Below are positions 27,459 to 34,929 of a stretch of DNA of 36,678 nucleotides, piece by piece. The stretch comes from Candidatus Aminicenantota bacterium (GTDB taxonomy: Bacteria > Acidobacteriota > Aminicenantia > UBA2199). The stretch's first letter is position 1, and every line of letters starts with the position of its first letter. The translations under genes were made by a program, and so were the position numbers. Location of the stretch: assembly GCA_026393835.1 (NCBI GenBank), contig JAPKZK010000093.1, positions 1 through 36,678 of the forward strand, given 5' to 3'. Below the pieces are notes generated by a model that was not told the origin of the DNA, made no database searches, and saw nothing but the letters and a program-made list of their open reading frames with translations.

Positions 27459-27686
27459 TTACTCACACCAAGCTTCCCAGGTTGGCGGTATACAGGTTGC
27501 TGTACAGAAGGCACAAGTTTCGGGTGTTGTGCAATTTACTGTGTTACAATCTTCGCCACCAACACAAAGAGTATATACTGCCGTATACTTACCTCCGCCC
27601 TTTGGCGCTGCCATTTCAACATTGTCCAGGGTTGAAATGGTTTCTTTCTTCAGTTCAAGCTTTTTGTTGATTTTTTTGACTTTCAT
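27459..27686 (-). CDS. Cys-rich RiPP-like precursor peptide
   Basis: A 75-residue peptide. The leader MKVKKINKKLELKKETISTLDNVEM matches the KKLxLxKxTIxxL pattern of leaders annotated as class I lanthipeptide or GG-type natural product precursors. The possible cleavage region is APKGG. The rest has seven Cys and nine Thr and no Ser, ending in WEAWCE. The ATG at 27686 has an AAGGAG ribosome site. It follows the PASTA-domain membrane gene by 28 bases and is probably in its operon. No modifying enzyme is in the window, so the product class is inferred from the leader only. Confidence 0.8.
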   Translation of the reverse strand: MKVKKINKKLELKKETISTLDNVEMAAPKGGGKYTAVYTLCVGGEDCNTVNCTTPETCAFCTATCIPPTWEAWCE

Positions 27687-27714
27687 TTTATTCTCCTTAA
27701 TTTTTTAAAATTCG

Positions 27715-28584
27715 TTACTCATCCTTCGGTTTCGCACCGATAGAAACATCGATCTTACTTCCTTTTGAAACGGGAGTTTTTGGTGAAGGGACCTGTTCAG
27801 ATATTTTCCCAGGCGATGCTTGACCTTTATCGGATTTCTCTTTCGATTGTCCAAGTTTGAGACCACATTCTGATAATATTTTCTCGGCCTCTTCTTTCGT
27901 TTTTCCTGTTAAATCAGGCACTTCCACTTTGTCTTCATCCACTTTATCTTCACTGACTTTGGGTTGGATATTAAAACGTTTGTTAACAAGGTCATCAAGC
28001 CATAGAAGTACTTTATGGGAACCGAATCCTGAGATTGCACCAAGGGCAAACATCGAGAGCATTTGATTGATATTTTTGTCGCCATTGTCGCCTCCGCTAA
28101 AATCACCGCCCAAAACCGTAACACCTGCTCGGATCAAAGCAAAAACAATAAGGGCCACTATTCCTCCCAACCAGGGAGATGATAAAGCTTTCCATATGAA
28201 TCGACGACCGAAACCATTTAATTCACAGTGCCAGTATTTGAAACTCCTTATCTCATTCACGATACTGCCCAATGCGCCTCCCAGGAAGGTGTAACAAACA
28301 ATATGAAAATTATAAGAAATATCCAATCCAACCGGGTTATAACCGAGATATTTGATCAGGGTAAAATTCTTGATCCAGAGATCAAAAAGTTGCCAGAGAA
28401 AAAAACAAGCCATAATAAGTAAGTAGATAATACTCAACCAAGCAGCCAGCGTATCAGGGGCTTCTTCTTTTCTCAAATCATACTCTTTGCCAGTTATTTG
28501 GTCCCGAGCTTTTTTGTCGTTTGTTCCTTTTTTGGAATTACTCTCACCTTGAGAGTCTCCATCTTTTTTTTCTTCATTACCCAT
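27715..28584 (-). CDS. Polytopic membrane protein with C-terminal PASTA domain
   Basis: A 289-residue protein starting at the ATG at 28584, with an AAGGAGAG ribosome site. A charged, low-complexity N-terminus (1-45) is followed by four likely membrane helices (about 47-70, 93-112, 139-160, 174-196). A PASTA-type domain lies at about 218-284 (VEVPDLTGKTKEEAEKILSECGLKLG ... VSKGSKIDVSIG). PASTA domains usually sense cell-wall material on Ser/Thr kinases or penicillin-binding proteins, but no kinase or transpeptidase domain is present. It has its own sigma-70 promoter and is followed by a precursor peptide gene, so a role in export, immunity or sensing of the peptide is possible but unproven. 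Confidence 0.8.
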   Translation of the reverse strand: MGNEEKKDGDSQGESNSKKGTNDKKARDQITGKEYDLRKEEAPDTLAAWLSIIYLLIMACFFLWQLFDLWIKNFTLIKYLGYNPVGLDISYNFHIVCYTFLGGALGSIVNEIRSFKYWHCELNGFGRRFIWKALSSPWLGGIVALIVFALIRAGVTVLGGDFSGGDNGDKNINQMLSMFALGAISGFGSHKVLLWLDDLVNKRFNIQPKVSEDKVDEDKVEVPDLTGKTKEEAEKILSECGLKLGQSKEKSDKGQASPGKISEQVPSPKTPVSKGSKIDVSIGAKPKDE

Positions 28585-28622
28585 ATTTCTCTCCTTTAAT
28601 ATTTTGTGAATTTTAAAATAAA

Positions 28623-28651
28623 TAAATACCATACCGAAAAAGGAATGTCAA
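28623..28651 (-). promoter_or_regulatory. Sigma-70 promoter of the PASTA protein / precursor operon
   Basis: On the minus strand, TTGACA (28651-28646) and TATTTA (28628-28623) are separated by 17 bases. The expected start is about 30 bases upstream of the ATG at 28584. Confidence 0.65.
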
Positions 28652-28693
28652 TTGCTTATTTAAATTAGTTGTTTTTATTGTTCTATACCGCGC

Positions 28694-28946
28694 GGGAAAG
28701 TTTCCCCAAAGCCCCGGGAATATTTTTCAAAGCCCGGGGAAGATATTTCTTGCTCCGGTCAAGATTTTCCTCGCTCCCGGCAAGATCGCGTGAAGCTCGG
28801 GGAAGATTTTTCTTGGCCCCGGCAAGATTTCCAAGAGGTCAGGGAAGATTTTTCTTGCCTCAGGGAAGTTTTCTTTTGACCCTGGGAAGATTTCCTGGTG
28901 CTCAGTGAAGTTTTTTCGAGGCCCCGGGAAGTAAGGAACAGGCACT
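28694..28946. repeat. 21-bp tandem array, 11 regular units, GGGAAGATT box
   Basis: The GGGAA-like box (GGGAA, GGCAA, GTCAA or GTGAA) starts at 28716, 28737, 28758, 28779, 28800, 28821, 28842, 28863, 28884, 28905 and 28926, all exactly 21 bases apart. One further box at 28694 is 22 bases away. The core GGGAAGATTTTTCTTG resembles the array at 26751. The minus strand reads as an FPGxRKI-like 7-residue repeat, but only from a GTG without a ribosome site. Confidence 0.95.
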
Positions 28947-28955
28947 GCCTGTTCC
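28935..28955. repeat. Perfect GGAACAGGCA hairpin
   Basis: GGAACAGGCA and TGCCTGTTCC flank a single base. It shares its core with the inverted repeat at 1366-1410, suggesting a dispersed repeat family. Confidence 0.75.
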
Positions 28956-29199
28956 CTACTGAAATTTCGGAAGTTTCCCCATCGGTCTGGGGGGTGGTGC
29001 CGGGGGAAAGATCAGATATCTATACCATTCACCATTCCATTTTATGACTCATGGAAGAATCCGATGCATTCCTGGGTAACTAAGAAGGGTTTCCGACAAA
29101 AACCAAAAGAAACGGGGGATTCGAATTTAAAAAAATGAGGCGACCTCGGAAGTACCAGTGGGCCGAAACTGTTAATCAGGGAGCAAGAGATGGAAAACC

Positions 29200-29267
29200 G
29201 GGCGAATACGAGATTTATCCTCCGATCGACTCGGAAGCGTTGGAAAGAGTAAATCTTGTATTCGCCC
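29200..29267. repeat. Hairpin element copy B, 3' of precursor operon
   Basis: GGGCGAATACGAGATTTA (29200-29217) and TAAATCTTGTATTCGCCC (29250-29267) pair with one mismatch over 18 bp. The 32-base loop contains TCGACTCGGAAGCGTTGGAAAGAG. It lies 76 bases downstream of the peptide gene that ends at 29344. Confidence 0.9.
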
Positions 29268-29343
29268 TGAACAGGAAATCAATCTTCTTCTTTCGGGGTC
29301 AAACTTTCTACCTGACACCCCCTTTTTCGGAAGAGGATGGATA

Positions 29344-29586
29344 TCAATTTTGACAAGCTCTTTTAGGCATGGAGTTGATGGGAACACAATATTCAGGCTC
29401 CATAGTACAAAAGCCGCCGGTCCCGCACCACAAACCCAGAGTATCACACGCGATGCCGGTCTGTTCGCATGTTAACCCATCGGGCATCGAAAATCCGCCT
29501 TTAACGAATTCCATCCACTTCGGATTAAGTCTTGCTATACTTTCCTTGTTTAATACCAGTTTCTTACCGATTTTTTTCTTTTTCAT
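29344..29586 (-). CDS. Cys-rich RiPP-like precursor peptide
   Basis: An 80-residue peptide. It starts at the ATG at 29586 because GGAGAA lies at ribosome-site distance; an ATG at 29601 overlaps that site. The leader is MKKKKIGKKLVLNKESIARLNPKWMEFVKGG, with the shared KKLxLxKxxI pattern and a GG end. The core has six Cys spaced along GLTCEQTGIACDTLGLWCGTGG, then FCTM, EYC and RACQN. It is the second gene after the peptide gene at 29675 (88-base gap) with no promoter seen between, so they probably share the sigma-54 promoter at 29956. Confidence 0.8.
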   Translation of the reverse strand: MKKKKIGKKLVLNKESIARLNPKWMEFVKGGFSMPDGLTCEQTGIACDTLGLWCGTGGFCTMEPEYCVPINSMPKRACQN

Positions 29587-29674
29587 TGTCGAATTCTCCA
29601 TACATTTTTTTTGCCTGATACCTTTTTACGTTTTTACGCCTTTCTCCTTTTCAAGTACCTTTACCTGTTCTCTT

Positions 29675-29923
29675 TTATTGTGGAGGGCGGGGACACGTCA
29701 ATGCTACTATTGTAGCTCTAGGGCACATGGGACAATATGTTGCTTCAGTCCAGCATTCAGACACAACTGTTGCTCCACATTCATTATAGGAATTACACAA
29801 GTAATCCCAAAAGCAAGTAAAACTTCCTGTTCCCCCTCTTACATTAAGCATTTCTGTCTCTTGTAAGTTAGAAACAGTAGTTTTGTTTAAAATCAGTTTT
29901 TTGTTGAACTTTTTGCTTTTCAT
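29675..29923 (-). CDS. Cys-rich RiPP-like precursor peptide
   Basis: An 82-residue peptide. The ATG at 29923 has an AGGAGG ribosome site 9 bases upstream, so a longer frame to 29971 is rejected. The leader MKSKKFNKKLILNKTTVSNLQETEMLNVRGG has the shared KKLxLxKxT pattern and a GG end. The core has seven Cys with Ser/Thr, including YLCNSYNEC and YCPMCPRAT, and ends CPRPPQ. First gene of a two-peptide operon under a sigma-54 promoter. The predicted transcript start, near 29944, lies just before the ribosome site. Confidence 0.85.
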   Translation of the reverse strand: MKSKKFNKKLILNKTTVSNLQETEMLNVRGGTGSFTCFWDYLCNSYNECGATVVSECWTEATYCPMCPRATIVALTCPRPPQ

Positions 29924-29955
29924 AATGTTAATCCTCCTTTTAAGAAAAATGAAAA

Positions 29956-29970
29956 GCAAGAGTAATGCCA
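29956..29970 (-). promoter_or_regulatory. Sigma-54 promoter of precursor operon 1
   Basis: The minus strand reads TTTGGCATTACTCTTGCTTT, with GG (29969-29968) and GC (29957-29956) separated by exactly 10 bases, matching TGGCAC-N5-TTGC. The start would be near 29944, about 21 bases upstream of the ATG. Confidence 0.85.
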
Positions 29971-30054
29971 AAACCGGGCAGACGCCGTAAAACTTTTATT
30001 TACTAACGTTTTCGGGTTTATCCTTATTATACGACCTGACGCCCACCCCATGCC

Positions 30055-30075
30055 ATTGTATCATTTCAATACAAC
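30055..30075. promoter_or_regulatory. Enhancer-like dyad at about -121 of operon 1
   Basis: ATTGTAT, seven bases (CATTTCA), ATACAAC. It is centred about 121 bases upstream of the predicted sigma-54 start at 29944, the same distance as the dyad at 31191 from its own promoter. Confidence 0.7.
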
Positions 30076-30169
30076 ATTTTTCTAACTATCCTTGCTTTCC
30101 AGTACTGTCCAAACTGCCGAATCGCATATTGTAAAATCATTTCAAACAAATTTTTCATGATATTTTTAA

Positions 30170-30190
30170 AGTGCATCGAAATGGCACAAT
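30170..30190. promoter_or_regulatory. Divergent enhancer-like dyad at about -236 of operon 1
   Basis: AGTGCAT, seven bases (CGAAATG), GCACAAT. Both half-sites differ from the consensus, yet still form a GTGC/GCAC inverted pair. It aligns with the dyad at 31305, which has the same relative position. Confidence 0.45.
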
Positions 30191-30259
30191 TTAAAAGGCC
30201 GATTTCGCTGCATTTTACTCTAACCCCTTATCTAAATTACCAAAACGGGTAATTTATCA

Positions 30260-30280
30260 ATTGTCTTGTTTTGATACAAT
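30260..30280. promoter_or_regulatory. Enhancer-like dyad at about -326 of operon 1
   Basis: ATTGTCT, seven bases (TGTTTTG), ATACAAT. It is centred at the same distance as the dyad at 31396 from operon 2 and has the identical spacer. Confidence 0.7.
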
Positions 30281-30396
30281 AGAGAAACACAAGGAAGAAA
30301 GAGAACGAAAAAAGTCGGCAGGCCACCGCTAGTGGCGATTTCTTTTGTTTCGAATTTCGATATTCGGATTTCGGGTTTATTCTTTGGTGGAATACC

Positions 30397-30465
30397 GGGC
30401 GGATACAAGATTTACCCCTCATTTGGACTCGGAAACATTTATAGAGGTAAATCTTGTATTCATCC
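30397..30465. repeat. Hairpin element copy C, 3' of precursor operon
   Basis: GGGCGGATACAAGATTTA (30397-30414) pairs with TAAATCTTGTATTCATCC (30448-30465), with a few mismatches at the base. The loop again contains GACTCGGAAACATT. It lies about 130 bases downstream of the peptide gene ending at 30595, and the flank toward the gene (GAAAGTCAATC ... TCAAACTTTTG) resembles that beside copy B. Confidence 0.85.
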
Positions 30466-30594
30466 TTAGCTGAAAGTCAATCGTCCTTTTTAGGTCTGAT
30501 AGTCAAACTTTTGTCTGGCAAACTTTTTTCCAACTTCTTTAAGGATTGTTAACAATCACAATTCGAAAATCTAGAATTTTAACAATACGGTGAA

Positions 30595-30795
30595 CTAGCA
30601 ACAAACACTTACTGGACGGCTAAAAAAACAGCATTGAGTAGGTATACAACTATCCATATTAGACTCACTACATTCTGAAATGTCCCAGGAACCCCAAATT
30701 ACACCACCTTTGGCATTTTTCAATTCATCAGTACTTAAATTAGCGATAGTTCTTTTGCTTAACTCCAGTTTTTTGTTAAATTTTTTAGTTTTCAT
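30595..30795 (-). CDS. Cys-rich RiPP-like precursor peptide
   Basis: A 66-residue peptide. The ATG at 30795 has a GGAGG ribosome site; the longer frame to 30867 is rejected. The leader MKTKKFNKKLELSKRTIANLSTDELKNAKGG is the clearest example of the family here. The 35-residue core has six Cys and seven Ser/Thr, including PTQCCFFSRP, and ends in VCC. It follows the peptide gene at 30845 by 49 bases, likely in the same operon. Confidence 0.85.
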   Translation of the reverse strand: MKTKKFNKKLELSKRTIANLSTDELKNAKGGVIWGSWDISECSESNMDSCIPTQCCFFSRPVSVCC

Positions 30796-30844
30796 GGTAT
30801 TATCCTCCATTCTGATAAGGGGGGCTGACTGGCCCTGCCCGCTT

Positions 30845-31066
30845 TTAACAACACGCTGAGAAATCACCGGTTATTGGACAAATATGACCAATAACAGAGC
30901 AGGGTAATTCAAATGTAGGCATAGGCGGGACAGTTGGTGGGCAATCAATAGTGTAATCGGGAGGTAACTGGTTCCCACCAAAGACTTTTGCCAAATTCTT
31001 CCGTTCAAACGTTACAATGGTTTCTTTTTTTAAAAATAACTTCTTGTTAAAATTTTTAGTTTTCAT
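30845..31066 (-). CDS. Cys-rich RiPP-like precursor peptide
   Basis: A 73-residue peptide. The ATG at 31066 follows an AGGAGG ribosome site. The leader MKTKNFNKKLFLKKETIVTFERKNLAKVFGG has the shared pattern and a GG end. The core is Pro-rich with five Cys, and ends ACC, like the neighbouring peptide that ends VCC. First gene of precursor operon 2, with a sigma-54 promoter 25-40 bases upstream. Confidence 0.85.
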   Translation of the reverse strand: MKTKNFNKKLFLKKETIVTFERKNLAKVFGGNQLPPDYTIDCPPTVPPMPTFELPCSVIGHICPITGDFSACC

Positions 31067-31091
31067 ATTTCCTCCTTTAGGGATAGAGATA

Positions 31092-31106
31092 GCAAAAATA
31101 GTGCCA
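31092..31106 (-). promoter_or_regulatory. Sigma-54 promoter of precursor operon 2
   Basis: The minus strand reads TTTGGCACTATTTTTGCTAT, with GG (31105-31104) and GC (31093-31092) 10 bases apart. TGGCAC is the exact -24 consensus. The start would be near 31080. Confidence 0.88.
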
Positions 31107-31190
31107 AAGACAATTAAAAATTATAAGAGATTTTATTTATCAATATTTCCGCGTTTATCATTTTTCTTCAACCAGTATTTACACCGGGAC

Positions 31191-31211
31191 ATCGTATTGT
31201 TTTGATACAAT
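31191..31211. promoter_or_regulatory. Enhancer-like dyad at about -121 of operon 2
   Basis: ATCGTAT, seven bases (TGTTTTG), ATACAAT. It also lies about -334 relative to the divergent sigma-54 promoter at 31509. Confidence 0.75.
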
Positions 31212-31304
31212 GGAATTCCGGATTTGTTCATATTTCAGACCTGGAAAACTTCCGAATCGTTTATCATATAACCATTTCTAGTGAATTGGTACAGGTATTA
31301 CCCG

Positions 31305-31325
31305 GGCGTATCAAAATGATACGAT
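31305..31325. promoter_or_regulatory. Enhancer-like dyad between the divergent sigma-54 promoters
   Basis: GGCGTAT, seven bases (CAAAATG), ATACGAT. It is centred about -235 from operon 2 and about -220 from the plus-strand promoter. Confidence 0.65.
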
Positions 31326-31395
31326 ATCAGATAAGCTATTTTTCGATATTTTCCTCTAAAGCCTCGCCTATATTAATAAAATCGTCGATTCCTCT

Positions 31396-31416
31396 ATTGT
31401 ATTGTTTTGATACGAT
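31396..31416. promoter_or_regulatory. Enhancer-like dyad near the plus-strand precursor
   Basis: ATTGTAT, seven bases (TGTTTTG), ATACGAT. It is centred about -129 from the plus-strand sigma-54 start and about -326 from operon 2. Confidence 0.75.
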
Positions 31417-31508
31417 TTATTTAACACGCAAACAGCAAACAGGTACCTGGGACCACCCCAATGGATTAATTCACACGCACCACTCATTGTTCTCCAAACC
31501 GGCCATTC

Positions 31509-31523
31509 TGGCATGATTCTTGC
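31509..31523 (+). promoter_or_regulatory. Sigma-54 promoter of the plus-strand precursor
   Basis: TCTGGCATGATTCTTGCTAA has GG (31510-31511) and GC (31522-31523) separated by 10 bases. The start would be near 31535, about 29 bases before the ATG at 31564. Confidence 0.85.
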
Positions 31524-31563
31524 TAAATATATTTATGAAAAAATTATTAAGATCAGGTGAAAA

Positions 31564-31743
31564 ATGAAGTCAAAGAAAAGCAAGAAAAAATTAGTGTTTG
31601 AAAAGATTACGATTACTCAATTGGGCAAAGACATCATTCATGGAGTTAAAAGCGGAATCGTTATTGATACGGAGAATGATGACTGCCCCGTGACACAAAA
31701 AACTATGCTTTATCCACAATGCTTTAGCGTAAAATGTCCGTGA
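31564..31743 (+). CDS. Short precursor-like peptide, divergent family member
   Basis: A 59-residue peptide. MKSKKSKKKLVFEKITITQLGKDI resembles the other leaders (KKLxxxKxTIxxL), but the GG end is replaced by VKSG. The remainder is short, with three Cys (DDCPVTQ, PQCFSVKCP). The ATG has an AGGTGA ribosome site and a sigma-54 promoter 40-55 bases upstream, which strongly supports it as a real gene despite its size. It is the only member on the plus strand and shares its enhancer-like dyads with operon 2. Confidence 0.75.
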   Translation: MKSKKSKKKLVFEKITITQLGKDIIHGVKSGIVIDTENDDCPVTQKTMLYPQCFSVKCP

Positions 31744-31795
31744 CGGGTAAATCTATCATTAAAAAAAATTTCAACTACTTATAGCCTTTTATCCT

Positions 31796-31827
31796 GGCAT
31801 GAAGAAAATAAATTTTTTATTCATGCC
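31796..31827. repeat. Hairpin GGCATGAA / TTCATGCC
   Basis: A perfect 8-bp inverted repeat flanks a 16-base A/T-rich centre. It lies about 55 bases after the plus-strand precursor and may end its transcript, though no T-run follows. Confidence 0.5.
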
Positions 31828-31877
31828 CACTTCAACCTTTATATACGGACTTTCCCTTTTCTCCTTTTCCTTTTAAC

Positions 31878-31906
31878 TTGCAAAAAGATCATTTTTATTG
31901 TATATT
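31878..31906 (+). promoter_or_regulatory. Sigma-70-type promoter of the propeller kinase gene
   Basis: TTGCAA (31878-31883) and TATATT (31901-31906) are 17 bases apart. The expected start is about 31913, which is the first base of the upstream ATG, so a leaderless transcript is possible. Confidence 0.5.
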
Positions 31907-31912
31907 TAAAGA

Positions 31913-34900
31913 ATGGAAAAATCAATTAGATACCCCTTTTTCTTCCTGTTTTTTTTTTATCAACTATGATCTTATCCCAAAAATATTCCTTCATTAATTA
32001 CCTAGAAAAAGATGGCTTACCTTCACCTATTGTATGTTGCATTTATCAGGATTTTCCTGGATACCTGTGGATTGGTACTGACAGAGGACTCTGTCGTTAT
32101 GATGGAGTTGAATTCAAAAACTTTAAAAAAGGTGATTGGATTACAGATAGTAAAATTAATGCCATTGGGGAAGATCGCTGGGGAAACCTCTGGTTCGGGA
32201 CCGACAAAGGGGGAGGAAGTTGTTTCTCTTTTGATAAAACATCCGATTATTCCATCCGAACCATTCTTAATGGATGCAGTGTTTATTCCATGGCAGAAGA
32301 TGAAACTGGGAAAATGTGGTTCGGAACCTCCCAGGGATTTAGCTGTTTTGACGGAAAAACAGCCCTGCATTTTCTCACTCCGGATAACCCTCATTCAGGT
32401 GCAGTCATTTCTCTCACGATCAAAAAACAGGAACTATGGTTGGGAACCGACAAAGGTCTCTATTGCTTTAAGAACGAAAATCTAACCTCCAATTCCATAA
32501 ATCCCCCTTACACTACCTTTACAACAAAGGACGGTTTGCTGGACAATATCGTAACTGCACTGTTGTTTGATTCCGGCGGTAACCTCTGGATCGGAACTAT
32601 AAAGGGTTTAAACCGGTTTAAAGATGGGAAAATGGTTTCTTATACTATTAAAGACGGATTAAGTAATAATTCTGTAACCTGCTTAAGGGAAGACCGCAAC
32701 GGCAATATATGGATCGGTACGTGGGATGGGCTCAATTTTTTTTCCGGGGAAAAATTTTTTAATTTAAGTATTATTAACGGGTTGCCCAACAATTTCATCT
32801 ATTCGATATGGCAAGACCGTGAAAATAATCTTTGGTTCAGTACCCACGGAGGCTTAAGTTGTTTGACTTCGTTGAATTTAAAAGCCTTTACCAGGGAAGA
32901 TGGATTGACAAATGAAATGATTATTTCTATTATTCAGGATAAAAAAGGACGATACTGGTTCGGTACTTCCGAGGGCTTAATTTGTTACGATAGGGGAAAC
33001 TTTAAAAGCTATACTACCAGGGGGGGCTTAATCGATAACGCTGTAAATCGTTTAATGGAAGATACTGTGGGAAATATTTGGATCGCTACTCCCCAGGGCC
33101 TCAGTATTTTATCTTCCGGTTCCTTTACTAATTATACAGAGAAGGATGGATTGCCCGGGAATATCCTCTTCGATTTAATAGATACCTGGGATGGGACTAT
33201 TTGGATTGGAGGAAGTAAGGGACTCACCCGCTGTATTAATGGAAAATTCTCTCCTCCTCCTTTTAGCATGACGCCTGTCAGTATTTTTTATGTCATTGAA
33301 GATACCCGGAGAAATCTATGGTTTTCTTCCCGGAACCGTCTCTATCAATATTCCAAAAACCGGTTAACCTCTTTTTCCAACCGATACAACCTGCCGGATA
33401 ACGATATTTATACTATATTTGAAGACAGTAAAGGCAAGATATGGCTTGGCACTACAGGTGGGTTAAGCTGTTTCGAAAAAGGGAAATTCACCCATTATTC
33501 AACTAAAAACAGTGCCCTGCCTGACAATACCTGCTATTGCATCCTGGAAGACAGCCAGGGGAACCTATGGATCGGACATACCAAAGGAATTACCTGTTTT
33601 AACGGCAGGGAATTCAAGACCTATGCTAACGAAAGGTTAGGGCTGACCGGCAGGTCCTGGTTAACAGGAATGAAGGACAACCACGGCCTTTTGTGGTTCG
33701 GAACCACTGCCGGAGTAATCACTTTTGATCCCCCACCGGTGCAACCAAACACAACGCCTCCACCAGTCTACATTACCGGCGTCAAAGTCATGGAAAAAGA
33801 AATCCCCCTGGCTGGGACCAAACCCTTTGCCTATAATCAAAATATTTTCCGCTTCAACTTCGTGGGCATCAGTTTCGCTGCCCCCACCGGTATCCAATAT
33901 AAATACCGCATGGAAAACATCGATAAGGATTGGCAAACCACCAAAGACCGCTCCTTGTTCTACCCCTTTCTTCCCCCCGGTTCTTATACCATCAAAGTCA
34001 AGGCCATTAACGCCGATGGCATCGAGAGCGTGAAACCGGCAGAGTACAATTTTGTCATCCGCCCCCCTTTCTGGCAAACCTGGTGGTTCATATTTTTTGT
34101 AGGACTGTTTTTAGGCGGTTTTTTGTTTTTGGGACTGCATTGGCGCGTGAAACGCATCAGGGAAAAAGCAGAACTTAAAGCCAGGGGCGTCGAATTAGAG
34201 GCCAGGAACCGCCAACTGGTCATTTCCCAGCGCATGGAACTGATGGGAACCCTGGCCGCCGGAACCGTACACGATCTAAAAAACCTTTTATCCGTAATTA
34301 TCGGTTATTCCCGCTTAATGGGCCAAAAATACCGGGGCGATGATAACGAAGACCATCAGAATATCGAAATTATCAAAGATACGGCAGCCACCGCAGTTCA
34401 AATGGCCAAACAAATCCTCTCCTTTACCAGGCAAAAAGACCCTTCCCATGAACCCGTGGACCTGGGTATGGAACTTACGGAAATCCTCGATACCCTGAAA
34501 ATTACCCAACCCAAAAACATTTACGTCCAGCGGGACCTTCAGTCGGAACCCATCCTCTTTCCCATCAACCCCGCCCGTTTCCAACAACTGGTCATGAACC
34601 TTTGCCTGAACGCTTTCCAGGCCATGCCCGACGGCGGCCAACTAAGGATATCCCTATCCGCCGCCGCCGATAATGAAATCACCCTCCAGATTTCCGACAC
34701 CGGCGCCGCCGGGATAACAAAGGAAAACCTGGATAAAATCTTCGAACCTTTTTTCACTACCAAAGAACAAAGCCAGGGCACCGGCCTGGGCCTCTTCGTC
34801 GTAAAGCAGATCGTGACTGAATACCATGGCAAAATAGAAGTCCGGAGCGAACCCGGCCAAGGCACGACTTTTGTTATTCGATTCCCCCTGAATCCGCCGC

Positions 34901-34929
34901 CTAATTTTATGAGCCGCGAAGAGCGCTAA
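31913..34929 (+). CDS. Propeller-sensor histidine kinase, with a T10 tract that breaks the signal peptide
   Basis: From the ATG at 31966 the frame gives 987 residues: 14 LWIGT-type propeller motifs (to about residue 585), a Y_Y_Y domain (about 615-705), one membrane helix (about 707-728), HisKA with TLAAGTVHDLKNLLSVI (His769) and an HATPase domain ending GTGLGLFVVKQI. The protein lacks an export signal from that start. An upstream ATG at 31913 encodes a signal peptide (MEKSIRYPFFFLFFF...) but stops after ten Ts at 31949-31958; one extra T would join both parts in one frame. The start given assumes this. It is followed by a sigma-54 response regulator, its likely partner. The stop lies inside a repeat arm. 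Confidence 0.9.
31949..31958 (+). repeat. T10 homopolymer in the signal peptide of the kinase
   Basis: Ten Ts directly after CTG. With ten, the upstream ATG frame stops at TGA (31967-31969); with eleven it continues into the kinase frame at MILSQKYSF. It could be a phase-variable tract, a site of transcriptional slippage or an assembly error. Confidence 0.85.

Noticed and set aside
28727..28945. Minus-strand frame coding for FPGxRKI-like repeats
   Set aside because: It starts at a GTG with no ribosome site and follows from the DNA period of the array.
28694..28946. CRISPR array
   Set aside because: Units are 21 bases in total with only a 5-9 base conserved box, there are no spacers of usual length and no cas genes.
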